DNA of 64,000 nucleotides from Thermococcus alcaliphilus (GCF_024054535.1 NZ_JAMXLV010000014.1:1-64000); one strand, 5' to 3'. Shown: positions 7,189 to 18,559, counted from the first letter of the stretch. Program-made: numbers and translations. The notes: generated from the letters alone by a model not told the origin.

Positions 7189-9435
7189 ATGCTCAAGAAG
7201 CTCGCGAGGGTAATAGTAAAATACAGGGTGGCATTTTCATTGATAGCCCTATTCTTGCTAATTCTCTCTGTATACGGAGTACAGCTGTTGGAATTCGAAA
7301 GCGACCTTACTAAACAGCTTCCCCAAGATTTGCCGGCAGTGAGGGATTATTTGATACTCCAAAATGAATTTCAAAGTGGAGATTCTGCTCTTATAATTGT
7401 CAAGGTGGCCTCTATTGAAGAGGGCGGTGTCTATGACATTAGAGACCCCGAGGTGATAAAGTCAATCTACGAACTCGAGGAGCGTTTAAGGGAGCATGAA
7501 TATGTAACAGACACAACAAGCATTGCTGATATTTTTATTCAAATTCTTGGCAGATTGCCTGAAAACGAAGAAGAAGTTAGATTTGTTTTGAATACTCTCC
7601 CCCCAGAAGCCCTGCAGGGGTTGATAAGCTCCGATTATAGAACGACCATTATAGTAGCTACTCTTACGGCAGGCTCTGGCTCCCAAGCGGTGCAGAGAGT
7701 TTATGAGGACATTGAGAGAGATATAAACGAGGTACGCTTCCCAAAAAATGTGGAGGTTATTCAAACCGGAACAATTGGAATCACATATAGGATTCTGGCA
7801 ATGCTTCAAGGTGATCTAAATAGAACAATGGCCATTGCCTTCCTCTTCGTGGCGTTTCTGTTGATCTACTTTTACAAATCCGTTTTTAGGGCAATGCTTC
7901 CCCTTATACCTCTGGTATTTGGCGTAACGATGACTCTCGGTTTTATGGGGCTGCTTGGGATTCCAATAGACATGGTAACTACCGTAGTTGGGGCAATGAT
8001 AGTTGGAATGGGTATTGACTACGGTGTTCACGTAACAAATCGTTATTTTGAGGAAAGGAAAAAGGGCAGAGGTATTGAAGAGGCTGCAGAAGAAGCTGTG
8101 GCAGAGACTGGAAAGGCCTTGTTGGGGGCAGCTCTGACAACCATAGCTGGATTTTCTGCATTGAGTCTTTCCGTTTTGCCTTCTCTCCGCAGATTGAGTT
8201 TTGTCTTGATAATGGGACTCAGCTTAGCAGCGATAAACGCTGTTGTAATAACCCCTTCACTTATAATCCTCTACGAGGATATTATGAGGAAAATCAAAGG
8301 AAAACACGAAGTTCCTGAGATAAGAGCTCATTCAGGTTTTATTGCTAAGTCCTTTAACACCCTTGGCAGGATCATTAAGGGACATCCAAAAACAACTCTG
8401 CTTATTGTGTCTCTGATGACCCTTGTGTTTCTTTATGGTTTAACTCAGGTAACAACGGAGGTTAGACTTGAGAAAATGATTCCCGAAGGCATACCAGAAA
8501 TTGAGGCTATGAAAGATGTTAGATATGAATTCGGTGGTCAAGACGAGCTGGATTTAATAGTGAAGGCAGAGGACGTAAGGGATCCAACAATAGTGAGGGA
8601 CATATACCGCTTTGAGCAGGAGATACTTGCCGACTCTCATTACAACAATGTCTTTGAGACCAACAGCATAGCGAATGTAGTTGTCAGAAAATACGGCTAC
8701 ATTCCCGAAGACAAGGAAAAAATAAAAGAAGCTATAAAAGAGGGAGGAGCTCCCATAAATGAAGACTACTCGATGACTCTAATCCAGGTAAGAGGTAACT
8801 TCGGCGGGGTTAGGCCAGATGACTTTAGGGCTATTATGCACTATTTTGAAGAGCAGGCAAAAAGTGCAGACTTTCCTCCGGGAGTTGAGATAAGACCCGC
8901 TGGAGATTTGTATCTAAACTACGTTTTAGATGGTCTTACAAATCAAGAGCTCGGCAAGATATCCACCTATGGTAGCATTCTTGTTGTGCTGGTAGTTATA
9001 CTGCTCTTCAGAAGGCCGCTAGTTTCGATTGCAATGATACTACCCATGTTCCTTGGTGCCCTTTGGACCGTTGGCTACATGGGGCTCGCGGGCATACCTT
9101 TCACTCAAACTTTAGCTGGTGTTATCTCGATGATAGTTGGTCTTGGAGTTGACTACGGAATGCACCTTACCCACAGGTTTTTGGAAGAACTTAGGGAGGG
9201 CAATCCGTATCCCATAATCTCTGCAGTTGAAGGAGTTGGTCCCGGGATCTTGGTTGGGGCTTTAACTACGGCTGGAGGATTTTTAGCTTTGCTTAGTGGA
9301 GAACTCACCGCAATACACGACTTTGGAAAAACCCTAGCGGTTGGAATCTTCGCTTCAATGTTTGCCGCTTTCACGGTAACACCTGCTTTGCTCCAGCTGT
9401 TTTATGGAAAAAGGATAAGAGGTGAGGAAAAATGA
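7189..9435 (+). CDS. RND/MMPL superfamily exporter (HAE3-like)
   Basis: A 748-residue membrane protein with two repeated halves. Each has one N-terminal membrane helix, a large exported loop (about residues 40-205 and 420-580) and a block of five or six helices. The signatures GMGIDYGVHVTNRYFEER and GLGVDYGMHLTHRFLEEL carry the buried Asp of MMPL proton relays in both halves. Relatives move hydrophobic or lipid-like molecules across the membrane. The start at 7189 follows GAGGTGAG; the frame from 7075 would run through the promoter and operator. It overlaps the next gene by four bases (ATGA). Confidence 0.9.
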   Translation: MLKKLARVIVKYRVAFSLIALFLLILSVYGVQLLEFESDLTKQLPQDLPAVRDYLILQNEFQSGDSALIIVKVASIEEGGVYDIRDPEVIKSIYELEERLREHEYVTDTTSIADIFIQILGRLPENEEEVRFVLNTLPPEALQGLISSDYRTTIIVATLTAGSGSQAVQRVYEDIERDINEVRFPKNVEVIQTGTIGITYRILAMLQGDLNRTMAIAFLFVAFLLIYFYKSVFRAMLPLIPLVFGVTMTLGFMGLLGIPIDMVTTVVGAMIVGMGIDYGVHVTNRYFEERKKGRGIEEAAEEAVAETGKALLGAALTTIAGFSALSLSVLPSLRRLSFVLIMGLSLAAINAVVITPSLIILYEDIMRKIKGKHEVPEIRAHSGFIAKSFNTLGRIIKGHPKTTLLIVSLMTLVFLYGLTQVTTEVRLEKMIPEGIPEIEAMKDVRYEFGGQDELDLIVKAEDVRDPTIVRDIYRFEQEILADSHYNNVFETNSIANVVVRKYGYIPEDKEKIKEAIKEGGAPINEDYSMTLIQVRGNFGGVRPDDFRAIMHYFEEQAKSADFPPGVEIRPAGDLYLNYVLDGLTNQELGKISTYGSILVVLVVILLFRRPLVSIAMILPMFLGALWTVGYMGLAGIPFTQTLAGVISMIVGLGVDYGMHLTHRFLEELREGNPYPIISAVEGVGPGILVGALTTAGGFLALLSGELTAIHDFGKTLAVGIFASMFAAFTVTPALLQLFYGKRIRGEEK

Positions 9436-12134
9436 GAAAATACCTCGGACTTATACTGGGAGTGCTGATTATCATGGGTGGTTTTAATCTTGTTATGGCT
9501 GAGGAAGAGCTTCTCTTTGAGGGTTATCTCAACAAAGGCGACTCAATACTTGTGGGTCCACTTGTAGTTGTTCTCCAGGATGTCCAGAAGGATTACGTAG
9601 AGAACGAGTACAAGGCCATGATACTCATCATAAAGGACAACAAGGTACTTAACATGAACTATACCTCGCTTAAAGTTCCCAATCCAGAAAAAATACAGGA
9701 GCTTCTCACAAACACCACATTCCTCTACGCAATGGCAGAAACTCTCGGCTACAACACAACAAATCCCGTAGAGCTCGCCCAATTCTATCTGTGGCTTAAC
9801 AGTGCATCCCAAGAGGAGATTGTGGATGCGGTGTTCAAAACCATTGAAGAGCATCCCGAACTGGGTATCTCAAAAGAAGACCTTCTCATGACTGTCACTT
9901 ATCCCAATATAAGCCTCATAGGCGAAAACGAGACCATAGAAGTTGAGGTTGATGGAGAGAAAGTAGCTATTACAGCCCTTCAGATTTATCCAAATGGTGC
10001 AAGAATAAGCATAAGCGGCCCTTCTGAATGGAAAGCTTCAATGATACCAGCATACCTTACGGCATGGGCTGAAACTCCGAAGAAAGTTAGGCCGGGCGAT
10101 GAAATTACTGTCAAAGTTCATATAAAGAACGAGGGAGCTTTAAAAGCAAGGTTTATTACGGTAGTTGTGTCCCCAACCCCTGTTTCATTTGCTCCTTCCG
10201 GTGGAGGGACGGGTGAGGTAATAGCTCAAGTTGCATCCCAGAGCGGAGTTGTGCAGAGTGTTCTTTTGCCGGTAGATAGCGCAGTGAAGTACATAGAATA
10301 TCTGGACGGAAAAGAGGAGAAAGTCGTTGAATTCAAGTTCAAGGTAAATGAAAACATTGATCCAGGTATTTATCCCCTCTACATTTCACTTGCATATCAC
10401 GTGCAGAGAGGAGAGAATTTGCAAATGCTGCAAGGCTTTGATTATTTCTCCATAACTGTAATTCGGGAGGGGGAAGCAACTTTTGAGATAGAGAACATTG
10501 AAAAACCTGAAGTAGTTCACCCGGGGGAGGATTTTGAGGTAACCATTGGTCTTAGAAACCTTGGTTTCGAGCCGGCAAAAGAAGTGCTTGTTGATCTCTC
10601 TCCTTCATTAGAATTCCAGAATGGAGCGATATTAATCGATAACACAACAAAACAGCACTTTACCTACGTAATAAATACCAACAAGGTCATGGAGTATAAG
10701 TTCAGACTGCACGTAAGTGAAGACGCCTCTACTGGAAGCTATCCGATGAGGCTGAAGGTTTCATACTACAGCGGTGATTCAAAAGATCAAAGAGAGCAGA
10801 CCTTTGACTTTTCAATCCAGGTTGTGAGAAGAAATCAGGCCTTTATTGAGATTGAGAGTGTTGAAATGGATCCAAAAGCAATAGAGCCTGGGGATGAGTT
10901 TGTGCTTAAGGTAAAGGTGAAAAACGTAGGTGAAGAGAGGGCAAGGGCCTTTTCCTTCAGAATAGAGCCGAGTGAAGTGAGTGTGCCTGGAGAGGTTACG
11001 AAAGTCGATCTCTCTTCCCTTCAGAACCTCCCAATACAGGGAAGCCAGAGCATGAGCGAAAACCTTCAAGTTGCCATAAACCAAATAATGGAGCAGCTCG
11101 CTAGGGAGAACATAAATGCTTTCCTGCCCATTGGAGAGGATAACATAAAATACTTGCCCGAGTTAGCTCCGGGAGAAGAGAAGATTCTGGAGTTTCACTT
11201 AAAAGCAAATGAAAGGCTCGAAAACGGTATTTATCCCCTAAAGGTTTCGCTGGAATATCTTAGCACACCAAATGATGAAAAGCTAACGGATGACAGGTTA
11301 ATTGGCATACCAATTCTCGGCAGGGAGCACATAATAATTTCAAAGGTCTCAACGTCTCCTAGCAGGGTTTTGGCTGGAACGAACAACGTAGAGATAAACT
11401 TTGAAGTGGAAAACATAGGCAGTGGAAGTGCTCGTTATGTAATTCTAAAACCAATGCCCGAGGATCCATTTGAGTTAAGTGAGACGAGCGAGCAGATAAT
11501 AAATATAGGTACTCTAAGACAAGGAGACTCAGCAAAAGCTAGCTTCAAAGTAAACGTTAAAGGGGAAGCAAAAGGAGGAACGTACGAGATTCCAGTAAAG
11601 ATAGAATACAAAGACTCATCAGGCAATGCTAGGGAGGATATAATCAAGATACCAGTAATAGTGAATGAAAAACCAAAAATAACTGTTGAGAAGGTCAGCT
11701 TTGACAAAACACCCATGCAGGGTGAAGAGGTGCTTGTGTACATAAGGGTCAAGAACATCGGCGGAGAACAGGCTGAAAATGTGATAATAGAAGGCGTTGT
11801 AAAAGCTGATCAGCCCTTTACGCTATCAAAAAGGTCTGATTACATTGGAACTCTTGACCCAGGTAAAGAAGGGGAAGGCGTTTTGGAATTGAGCATAGCA
11901 AACAATGCCATTCCCAAGGACTACACGATTCAGGTAAGGATCAGGGCGGTTGGTGATAAGGAGAGCGGAGATGACAACGTGTACGTCTTTGAGGAATCAA
12001 TTACGATTCCCGTTAAAGAAAATACAAAGACAAGAAGGAACCTGAGAACCGTTGGGGTGTTTGTTGGGATTCTAGCTTTAGTAGTAATCTTATGGACGTA
12101 TTGGAGAGGGAAAAAAGGTGGCAAACCCTTTTAA
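9432..12134 (+). CDS. Large secreted CARDB-repeat surface protein (COG1361-like)
   Basis: A 900-residue protein with signal peptide (MRKYLGLILGVLIIMGG to LVMA), a long beta-rich body and one C-terminal membrane helix followed by a basic tail (VGVFVGILALVVILW, then RGKKGGK). The body contains at least four Ig-like CARDB/NEW3-type units, recognised by repeated openings such as KVRPGDEITVKVHIKNEGAL, VVHPGEDFEVTIGLRNLG, AIEPGDEFVLKVKVKNVG and PMQGEEVLVYIRVKNIG. It is therefore an outward-facing, membrane-anchored protein. Start overlaps the exporter stop by ATGA. It probably works with the exporter as an outer adaptor or surface receiver; this is inference from linkage. Confidence 0.82.
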   Translation: MRKYLGLILGVLIIMGGFNLVMAEEELLFEGYLNKGDSILVGPLVVVLQDVQKDYVENEYKAMILIIKDNKVLNMNYTSLKVPNPEKIQELLTNTTFLYAMAETLGYNTTNPVELAQFYLWLNSASQEEIVDAVFKTIEEHPELGISKEDLLMTVTYPNISLIGENETIEVEVDGEKVAITALQIYPNGARISISGPSEWKASMIPAYLTAWAETPKKVRPGDEITVKVHIKNEGALKARFITVVVSPTPVSFAPSGGGTGEVIAQVASQSGVVQSVLLPVDSAVKYIEYLDGKEEKVVEFKFKVNENIDPGIYPLYISLAYHVQRGENLQMLQGFDYFSITVIREGEATFEIENIEKPEVVHPGEDFEVTIGLRNLGFEPAKEVLVDLSPSLEFQNGAILIDNTTKQHFTYVINTNKVMEYKFRLHVSEDASTGSYPMRLKVSYYSGDSKDQREQTFDFSIQVVRRNQAFIEIESVEMDPKAIEPGDEFVLKVKVKNVGEERARAFSFRIEPSEVSVPGEVTKVDLSSLQNLPIQGSQSMSENLQVAINQIMEQLARENINAFLPIGEDNIKYLPELAPGEEKILEFHLKANERLENGIYPLKVSLEYLSTPNDEKLTDDRLIGIPILGREHIIISKVSTSPSRVLAGTNNVEINFEVENIGSGSARYVILKPMPEDPFELSETSEQIINIGTLRQGDSAKASFKVNVKGEAKGGTYEIPVKIEYKDSSGNAREDIIKIPVIVNEKPKITVEKVSFDKTPMQGEEVLVYIRVKNIGGEQAENVIIEGVVKADQPFTLSKRSDYIGTLDPGKEGEGVLELSIANNAIPKDYTIQVRIRAVGDKESGDDNVYVFEESITIPVKENTKTRRNLRTVGVFVGILALVVILWTYWRGKKGGKPF

Positions 12135-12167
12135 GCTTTCAATTCTTTCAATTTTTAGGTGAGAGCT

Positions 12168-13055
12168 ATGGGCATAGGCAAGATACTTGGAGTGATAGGA
12201 CTCATCGTGTTTCTTTGGGTAGCTTACTTAGGTTATACGCTAATTACTCTAACCCCCCAAATAAGAGCCGAGTGGGGATACGTTGACGAGAACACTATCG
12301 AACTTGACGTAACAGTATATTTTGGGAAATCTCTCCCAATTTCGGCAAATATTAAGGAAGCAGATTTGTACTGGGCAGGAATAAAGGTGGGCACGCTGAA
12401 AGACCTAAAAATTGGATTCTTAAAGGACAGTGCAAGAGGGGTGCTTGTACTCAAAAACAGAGAGATCGTTGAAGCCCTAAAGGAGCACATAAGAAACGGG
12501 GAGCAGAGTGATATCGAGATAAGGGTGAGTGGCTCATTATTTGGCATCCCAATTATAAGGGGAAGTTTTTCACAGCCACTCAAGACTGACTTGTTGGCTT
12601 ATGTCAGCAACATAACGATAGAGAGCTCTGGGGACTTAATCAAGACTCCCGCAGTCGAGGGAATGCCTTCTAAATGGGGAAAAATTGATGAAAATGGAAT
12701 TGAGATTTTAAGCGATGTAAAGCTTTACAATCCCAATCCCTTCCCTCTGCCACTTTTTGGGGTCAAATACTACATAGATGCCAATGGGTACCAAGTAGCA
12801 CAGGGAGAGCTCCTTGAGAAAGTCATAATCCCAGCAAACGGCAGAGGCACGGCAAAAATAAGAACAGTAGTTGATACAAACATCCTTCCAAAGGTAATTG
12901 CAGAGCACATAAAGAGAGGAGAGAGGAGCGAAGTAACCTTAAAGCTCACTCTAACTGTGAAGGTGCTCAATCAAGAAATAGAGATGCCGCTTCCAGAAAT
13001 CAAGAAGAGAGTTGAGACAAACGTAATCGAACAATTGAATCTGGCTTTTAGCTGA
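12168..13055 (+). CDS. LEA14/WHy-like membrane-anchored protein
   Basis: A 295-residue protein with an N-terminal membrane helix (GKILGVIGLIVFLWVAYLGY) and two beta-sandwich units resembling LEA14/WHy domains. The second is the clearer, with LSDVKLYNPNPFPLPLFGVKYYIDA followed later by ANGRGTAKIRTVVDTN. WHy domains occur in desiccation and lipid-contact proteins. The ATG at 12168 follows TTAGGTGAG; the in-frame GTG at 12159 is part of that site. It is 33 bases after the CARDB protein and probably the third gene of the exporter operon. A periplasm-like or lipid-interface role in the same system is inferred. Confidence 0.75.
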   Translation: MGIGKILGVIGLIVFLWVAYLGYTLITLTPQIRAEWGYVDENTIELDVTVYFGKSLPISANIKEADLYWAGIKVGTLKDLKIGFLKDSARGVLVLKNREIVEALKEHIRNGEQSDIEIRVSGSLFGIPIIRGSFSQPLKTDLLAYVSNITIESSGDLIKTPAVEGMPSKWGKIDENGIEILSDVKLYNPNPFPLPLFGVKYYIDANGYQVAQGELLEKVIIPANGRGTAKIRTVVDTNILPKVIAEHIKRGERSEVTLKLTLTVKVLNQEIEMPLPEIKKRVETNVIEQLNLAFS

Positions 13056-13103
13056 CCTAAACCTTTAAATTTTCCCTTCTATTTTTCATTGGAGGTGAGA
13101 ATT

Positions 13104-13616
13104 ATGAAAATGATTGAAATTCACAATCATCTAAACAAAATCTGGGGTGAGATTTTTGAGTTAAACGAGGTGCTGAGAGAAAAGCTTAAGCCCTTTGGCT
13201 TTAAAGTCGAACCGGTGGAGGAAGTTTTCAATGCGTATATTTTCCTTGAGGGCGAATGGAGAGAGATGCTCTATCCTCACCCTGCTTTTGAGATAAAGCC
13301 TCAGGGGGAGGTAGGAGCAACAATTCAAAGCTTTTACTTCGTGTTTGCGATTCCTAAGGAAAAAATAACCAAAGAATTTGTCGTCGAGTTTCTCAAAAAA
13401 TTCCCAAAAAGCTATATTTACGGAACGGAGAACTTTTTGGAAGATATTTACAATCACCACTCCCCCAGAAACCCTGATGAAGTTTACACGGATATAGAAA
13501 GAAGTCAAGAACAGGTTTTTCAGTTTGAAGTTGAGGCTGAAGATAGCCAAGATATTGAAAACAAGCTCTTCGAATTTATAGAACTGGCAAAGAAGTATAA
13601 AGTCCTTGAGATTTAG
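13104..13616 (+). CDS. DUF3201-like protein of unknown function
   Basis: A 170-residue soluble alpha/beta protein that I associate with the Thermococcales family DUF3201 (PH1010-like). It contains aromatic and acidic stretches (EMLYPHPAFEIKPQGEVGAT, YIYGTENFLEDIYNHHSP) and a highly charged C-terminus. No catalytic motif stands out. The ATG at 13104 follows GGAGGTGAG; the longer frame uses a TTG before that site. It lies 8 bases before the RNA methyltransferase gene, whose ribosome site overlaps its stop, so a link to RNA modification is possible but unproven. Confidence 0.6.
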   Translation: MKMIEIHNHLNKIWGEIFELNEVLREKLKPFGFKVEPVEEVFNAYIFLEGEWREMLYPHPAFEIKPQGEVGATIQSFYFVFAIPKEKITKEFVVEFLKKFPKSYIYGTENFLEDIYNHHSPRNPDEVYTDIERSQEQVFQFEVEAEDSQDIENKLFEFIELAKKYKVLEI

Positions 13617-13624
13617 GTGATCTC

Positions 13625-14776
13625 ATGTACAGGGAAGCTTTTCCAGAAGAGCTCCAAATGTACTATTACAACCTTTTTGGAAGTGAAGCGGAGGAGATAA
13701 TGAAAAAGCTGAGGGAGCCGGTAGAGAAGTACTACATAAGGGTCAACACACTTAAGATAAGCAGGCAGAAGCTCATGGAAGAGCTTAGAAAGGAAGGGTT
13801 AAAACCAAAAAGAAGTCCCTATCTCGAAGAGGGCATCTATTTTGAAAGGGAAGGGCCGAATTTTTCTGACGATTATGAACCTAAGTTGCCGAAGGTCGTT
13901 GCAAATAAATTTGCAGCAGAGAGTGTTTACCAAGGTGCTCAACTCTATGCTCCAGGCGTATTAAAGGCCGATAAAGGGATAAAGGAGGGAGATGAAGTTC
14001 AGATAATGGATCCTAAAGGACTTCTCGTGGGCATAGGCATTGCAAGGATGAGCGCCAAGGAAATGGTTGTTGCCACGAGGGGAATAGCTGTTGAAGTAAC
14101 TCTCCCCAAATTCAAACTACCGAGTCTGAATGAATTAAAAGCCTATGAAAAAGGCTACTTTTATGCCCAAAGTCTCCCTTCTATGGTTGTTGCCCATATT
14201 CTGGAACCACAGGAAGAAGACCTTATAATTGATATGGCAGCTGCTCCGGGGGGAAAAACTTCTCACATAGCACAGCTCCTTGAAAACAGGGGGGAGATAA
14301 TAGCAATAGATAAATCTAAAAACAGACTTGCCAAAATGGAGAAAGAGCTTAAGAGACTTGGGGTGAAAAACGTTAAGCTTGTTCAAATGGACTCAAGGAA
14401 TCTGCCAGATCTTGGGATTAAGGCCGATAAAATCCTCTTGGATGCTCCGTGCACGGCTTTAGGAGTAAGACCAAAGCTCTGGGAGACGAGAACACCGAAG
14501 GACATTGAAGCGACGGCAAGATACCAGAGACATTTCATAAACGCTGCAATAAAGAGCCTTAGAAAAGGGGGGATACTTGTTTATTCTACATGCACCTTAA
14601 GCTACGAGGAAAATGAGGGGAATGTGCAGTATATGCTAAAGAAGGGGCTAAGGCTTGAGGAGCAGAAAATTTTTATAGGCTCACCTGGATTGGGGATAAA
14701 GGAGGTACAACGCTTTTACCCTCATAAGCACCTCACTCAAGGCTTCTTCATTGCAAAGCTAAGGAAGGTGAGCTGA
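13625..14776 (+). CDS. RNA (cytosine-C5) methyltransferase, NSUN6-like with PUA domain
   Basis: A 383-residue protein in three parts: an N-terminal RRM-like region, a PUA domain at about 95-165 (AESVYQGAQLYAPGVLKADK, VGIGIARMS) and a Rossmann methyltransferase domain. SAM motif MAAAPGGKTSHIAQLL, catalytic-site DAPCTALGVRP and STCTLSYEENE give the two cysteines used in m5C formation. The PUA insertion before the catalytic domain is the arrangement of NSUN6 and its Pyrococcus homologue, which methylate C72 of tRNAs. tRNA is therefore the probable substrate. GGTGATCTC precedes the ATG. Confidence 0.85.
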   Translation: MYREAFPEELQMYYYNLFGSEAEEIMKKLREPVEKYYIRVNTLKISRQKLMEELRKEGLKPKRSPYLEEGIYFEREGPNFSDDYEPKLPKVVANKFAAESVYQGAQLYAPGVLKADKGIKEGDEVQIMDPKGLLVGIGIARMSAKEMVVATRGIAVEVTLPKFKLPSLNELKAYEKGYFYAQSLPSMVVAHILEPQEEDLIIDMAAAPGGKTSHIAQLLENRGEIIAIDKSKNRLAKMEKELKRLGVKNVKLVQMDSRNLPDLGIKADKILLDAPCTALGVRPKLWETRTPKDIEATARYQRHFINAAIKSLRKGGILVYSTCTLSYEENEGNVQYMLKKGLRLEEQKIFIGSPGLGIKEVQRFYPHKHLTQGFFIAKLRKVS

Positions 14777-15789
14777 TGAAAAAAAGGAACTCCCTCATGG
14801 TCTTTGTTGGAATTGGAGTTATAATAGCACTTATATGGTGGGCAGGGGTAGAGGAGACGTTGAAGCTTGTGATGGAGGCTAAGCTTGAATATTTTCTCTT
14901 GGCATTGCTTATGCAAATTCTTGCAACCCTTGCATGGGCTTTTAGGTGGAGAATATTTCTAAAAAGAGCCGAAGTGAGGGTTCGGGTGAGGGATATTATC
15001 ATTGCCACTATGGTTGGGATATTTGCGAACAACCTAACCCCAGGAGCTAGGGCGGGAGGAGAGCCAGCTAGAATGTACGTGATAACCAAAAAGTCCAATA
15101 GCGGTTATGGCCAAGTTTTTGCAACTATAATGGCCGATAGGATTTTGGATGTTATTCCAGTCCTCATTTTTACCCTTCTTGCGTTTAAGTACGCTCTCTC
15201 ATTAAAGGTAAAGCTCCTGTTATCCGTCCTTTCCATATCAACGGTAGTGCTTCTTTTGATAGTGGTTGTAAGCCTCTTGATTTCTTTGAATGAGAGCTTG
15301 GCCTTTAAGGTGCTTAATAAGATAGCGGGGCTTATAAAGCGTGTATTTCCAGAAAAGTTTGCAGGAATAGAAGAGACACTCGAAGAAAAGCTCAAAAAAT
15401 CCATAATGGACTTTAGAAAGACTTTTCTGGAGCTTTCCAAAGACCCGGTTGTGCTGGGTAAGACCTTGTTCTATTCTCTAGCCCTCTGGGTGTTCATGCT
15501 CCTTAGGACTTACTTTGTCTTTGAAAGCATTGGGTACCATCTTGAGATTCAAAAGATTCTAATGGTTCAAATGGCCGGCATTGCTCTGGGAATGATAAGC
15601 ATCCTTCCCGGTGGGGTTGGAATAACGGAGGCAGTTAACTCTGCCCTCTATCTTAGCTTGAGAATTGATAAGAGTTTAGCCGTTACCGCGACGGTCTTAG
15701 ATAGGTTTATATCCTTCTGGCTCCCAACAATTATTGGGGGAGGATTGAGCGTTTATCTTGGTGCAAAGCTAAGCAAGGGTAGAGCGTGA
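14776..15789 (+). CDS. LPG synthase-type TM protein (UPF0104, flippase-like)
   Basis: A 337-residue polytopic membrane protein with about eight helices. The signature [19 protein letters not shown] and the later [20 protein letters not shown] mark the lysylphosphatidylglycerol-synthase TM/UPF0104 superfamily. This includes AglD-related proteins and putative lipid flippases. No aminoacyl-transfer domain is fused, so lipid-linked glycan or lipid transport is more likely than lysyl transfer. The start overlaps the methyltransferase stop by one base (TGATG), which indicates co-translation. Confidence 0.83.
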   Translation: MKKRNSLMVFVGIGVIIALIWWAGVEETLKLVMEAKLEYFLLALLMQILATLAWAFRWRIFLKRAEVRVRVRDIIIATMVGIFANNLTPGARAGGEPARMYVITKKSNSGYGQVFATIMADRILDVIPVLIFTLLAFKYALSLKVKLLLSVLSISTVVLLLIVVVSLLISLNESLAFKVLNKIAGLIKRVFPEKFAGIEETLEEKLKKSIMDFRKTFLELSKDPVVLGKTLFYSLALWVFMLLRTYFVFESIGYHLEIQKILMVQMAGIALGMISILPGGVGITEAVNSALYLSLRIDKSLAVTATVLDRFISFWLPTIIGGGLSVYLGAKLSKGRA

Positions 15790-15793
15790 GATC

Positions 15794-16627
15794 ATGAAGT
15801 TTGGAATCGCCGCTCGAAGAGACCGTGAGGAGGCTTTAAAGCTTGCATATAGGGTATACGACTTTCTCAAGGTAAGTGGTTACGAGGTTTACGTTGATGA
15901 AGAAGCCCATGAGAATTTTCCACATTTTTCTCCTGACGATGTAATCCCTCTTGAGAGAATGGATGTTGACATGATGATAGTCATTGGAGGAGATGGGACT
16001 GTTCTGAGAGTTGAGCATAAAACCACTAGAGATATTCCCATTCTGGCAATAAATATGGGTACTTTGGGCTTTTTGGCAGAGGTTGAACCTGCAGAAACTT
16101 TTTTCGCTATTTCCAGAGTTCTTGAGGGAGACTATTTTATAGATGAGAGGATGAAAATCAGGACTTTTGTTGAAGGCTTTAACAACATACCCGATGCACT
16201 TAATGACGTTGTAGTTTTAACCGGAATTCCGGGTAAGATAACCCATCTCAAATACTACATCGATGGGGAGCTTGCTGAGGAGATAAGGGCTGATGGCTTG
16301 ATAATATCAACTCCTACAGGTTCAACGGCTTACGCCCTTTCGGCTGGAGGCCCTTTAGTTGACCCCCGCTTGCATGCTATTCTTCTAGTTCCCTTAGCCC
16401 CAGTTGCCCTTACCGCAAGACCCCTTGTTGTCCCGGACTCTTCCTCAATTGAGATAGAGGTATTGACGGAAAGGGAAATTATTCTCACCGTTGATGGACA
16501 GTTCTATACCCAACTTCCACCCCATTTGAGAATAAGAATTGAGAAGTCTCCCAGAAAAACAAAGTTCGTAAGGTTCTCGAAGAGGATCTATCCAAAATAC
16601 ACGCTAAAGATAAAAAAGAAGTTTTAA
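15794..16627 (+). CDS. ppnK: NAD kinase
   Basis: A 277-residue ATP/polyphosphate-dependent NAD kinase that makes NADP+. The [11 protein letters not shown] motif at residues 65-75 carries the catalytic Asp. [13 protein letters not shown], the second-domain [19 protein letters not shown] and the C-terminal beta-sandwich ending in [11 protein letters not shown] complete the fold. The ATG follows AGCGTGAGATC and lies 4 bases after the flippase gene, so the two are probably in one operon. It converges on kae1 with a single-base gap between stop codons. Confidence 0.95.
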   Translation: MKFGIAARRDREEALKLAYRVYDFLKVSGYEVYVDEEAHENFPHFSPDDVIPLERMDVDMMIVIGGDGTVLRVEHKTTRDIPILAINMGTLGFLAEVEPAETFFAISRVLEGDYFIDERMKIRTFVEGFNNIPDALNDVVVLTGIPGKITHLKYYIDGELAEEIRADGLIISTPTGSTAYALSAGGPLVDPRLHAILLVPLAPVALTARPLVVPDSSSIEIEVLTEREIILTVDGQFYTQLPPHLRIRIEKSPRKTKFVRFSKRIYPKYTLKIKKKF

Positions 16628-16628
16628 G

Positions 16629-17639
<1,011 letters not shown>

Positions 17640-17640
17640 T

Positions 17641-18559
17641 CATTAAAGAGAGATAAGGATTTATTGGAACCAAGTAGTTTGTTCAAGTTCATGAGTTGCC
17701 TCAAGAAGCCGTTTACTTTCAATTCTTCTAAAGTCTTATTGGAACCGGTATTCGTTGCAGTTCCCCCAAATCCTCCAATTTCCACAACTTTCAATTCTTC
17801 TAAAGTCTTATTGGAACATATCCAGAATACTTATTCAAATTATGTCCAAATCCTCTTTCAATTCTTCTAAAGTCTTATTGGAACGGGCGGCAAGCTCACA
17901 ACGTCAAAGGGAGGCATTATTTAGGCTTTCAATTCTTCTAAAGTCTTATTGGAACAATTTCTTTAAGATGTGCAAAATTCCTTCAGCAGCGCTTTCAATT
18001 CTTCTAAAGTCTTATTGGAACTAGAATTCTCACTCACCCAGTTTACGGACTCTTGGGGCTTTCAATTCTTCTAAAGTCTTATTGGAACCCTATGTCGTCA
18101 GGAGTTATGTGCCCAAGGATGTCATTCTTTCAATTCTTCTAAAGTCTTATTGGAACTCAAGAAGTATGAGGAGGAGGGAGACATTGACAAGACTTTCAAT
18201 TCTTCTAAAGTCTTATTGGAACTTGAGTTCTTCAACAACCTCGACAGCTTTGAGATGTATGCTTTCAATTCTTCTAAAGTCTTATTGGAACCAGCCGTGT
18301 TAATCAAACCACCATAAAAGCCCACCGCCTTTCAATTCTTCTAAAGTCTTATTGGAACCTTCCTCATTCTCCCACCTCTCGTACTCCTTCACAAAGCTTT
18401 CAATTCTTCTAAAGTCTTATTGGAACACCCCTTACATCTTTCCGCTAGTTCTTGGTAGCCTTGCTTTCAATTCTTCTAAAGTCTTATTGGAACGTGCTCT
18501 ATCCAATCAAGGGCTTCCTTACGACCTCTCTTTCAATTCTTCTAAAGTCTTATTGGAAC
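17641..18559 (-). CRISPR. CRISPR array, 13 intact 30-base repeats plus one degenerate
   Basis: Thirteen identical repeats begin at 17716, 17788, 17855, 17926, 17992, 18059, 18127, 18193, 18262, 18329, 18397, 18464 and 18530, each 30 bases. The minus-strand form begins GTTCCAATAAGAC and ends AGAATTGAAAG, so crRNAs would carry the AUUGAAAG 5' tag known in Pyrococcus. Spacers are 36-42 bases. A fourteenth, decayed unit at 17641-17670 keeps only the TTATTGGAAC end and is preceded by a 45-base spacer; a decayed terminal repeat marks the end far from the leader. No cas gene occurs in the window, so processing must come from elsewhere. Confidence 0.98.

Noticed and set aside
12131-12160. CTTTCAATTCTTTCAATTTTT, which resembles the start of the CRISPR repeat
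   Set aside because: Only about ten bases match, and the segment lies in a short AT-rich gap before a ribosome site; no second repeat is nearby.
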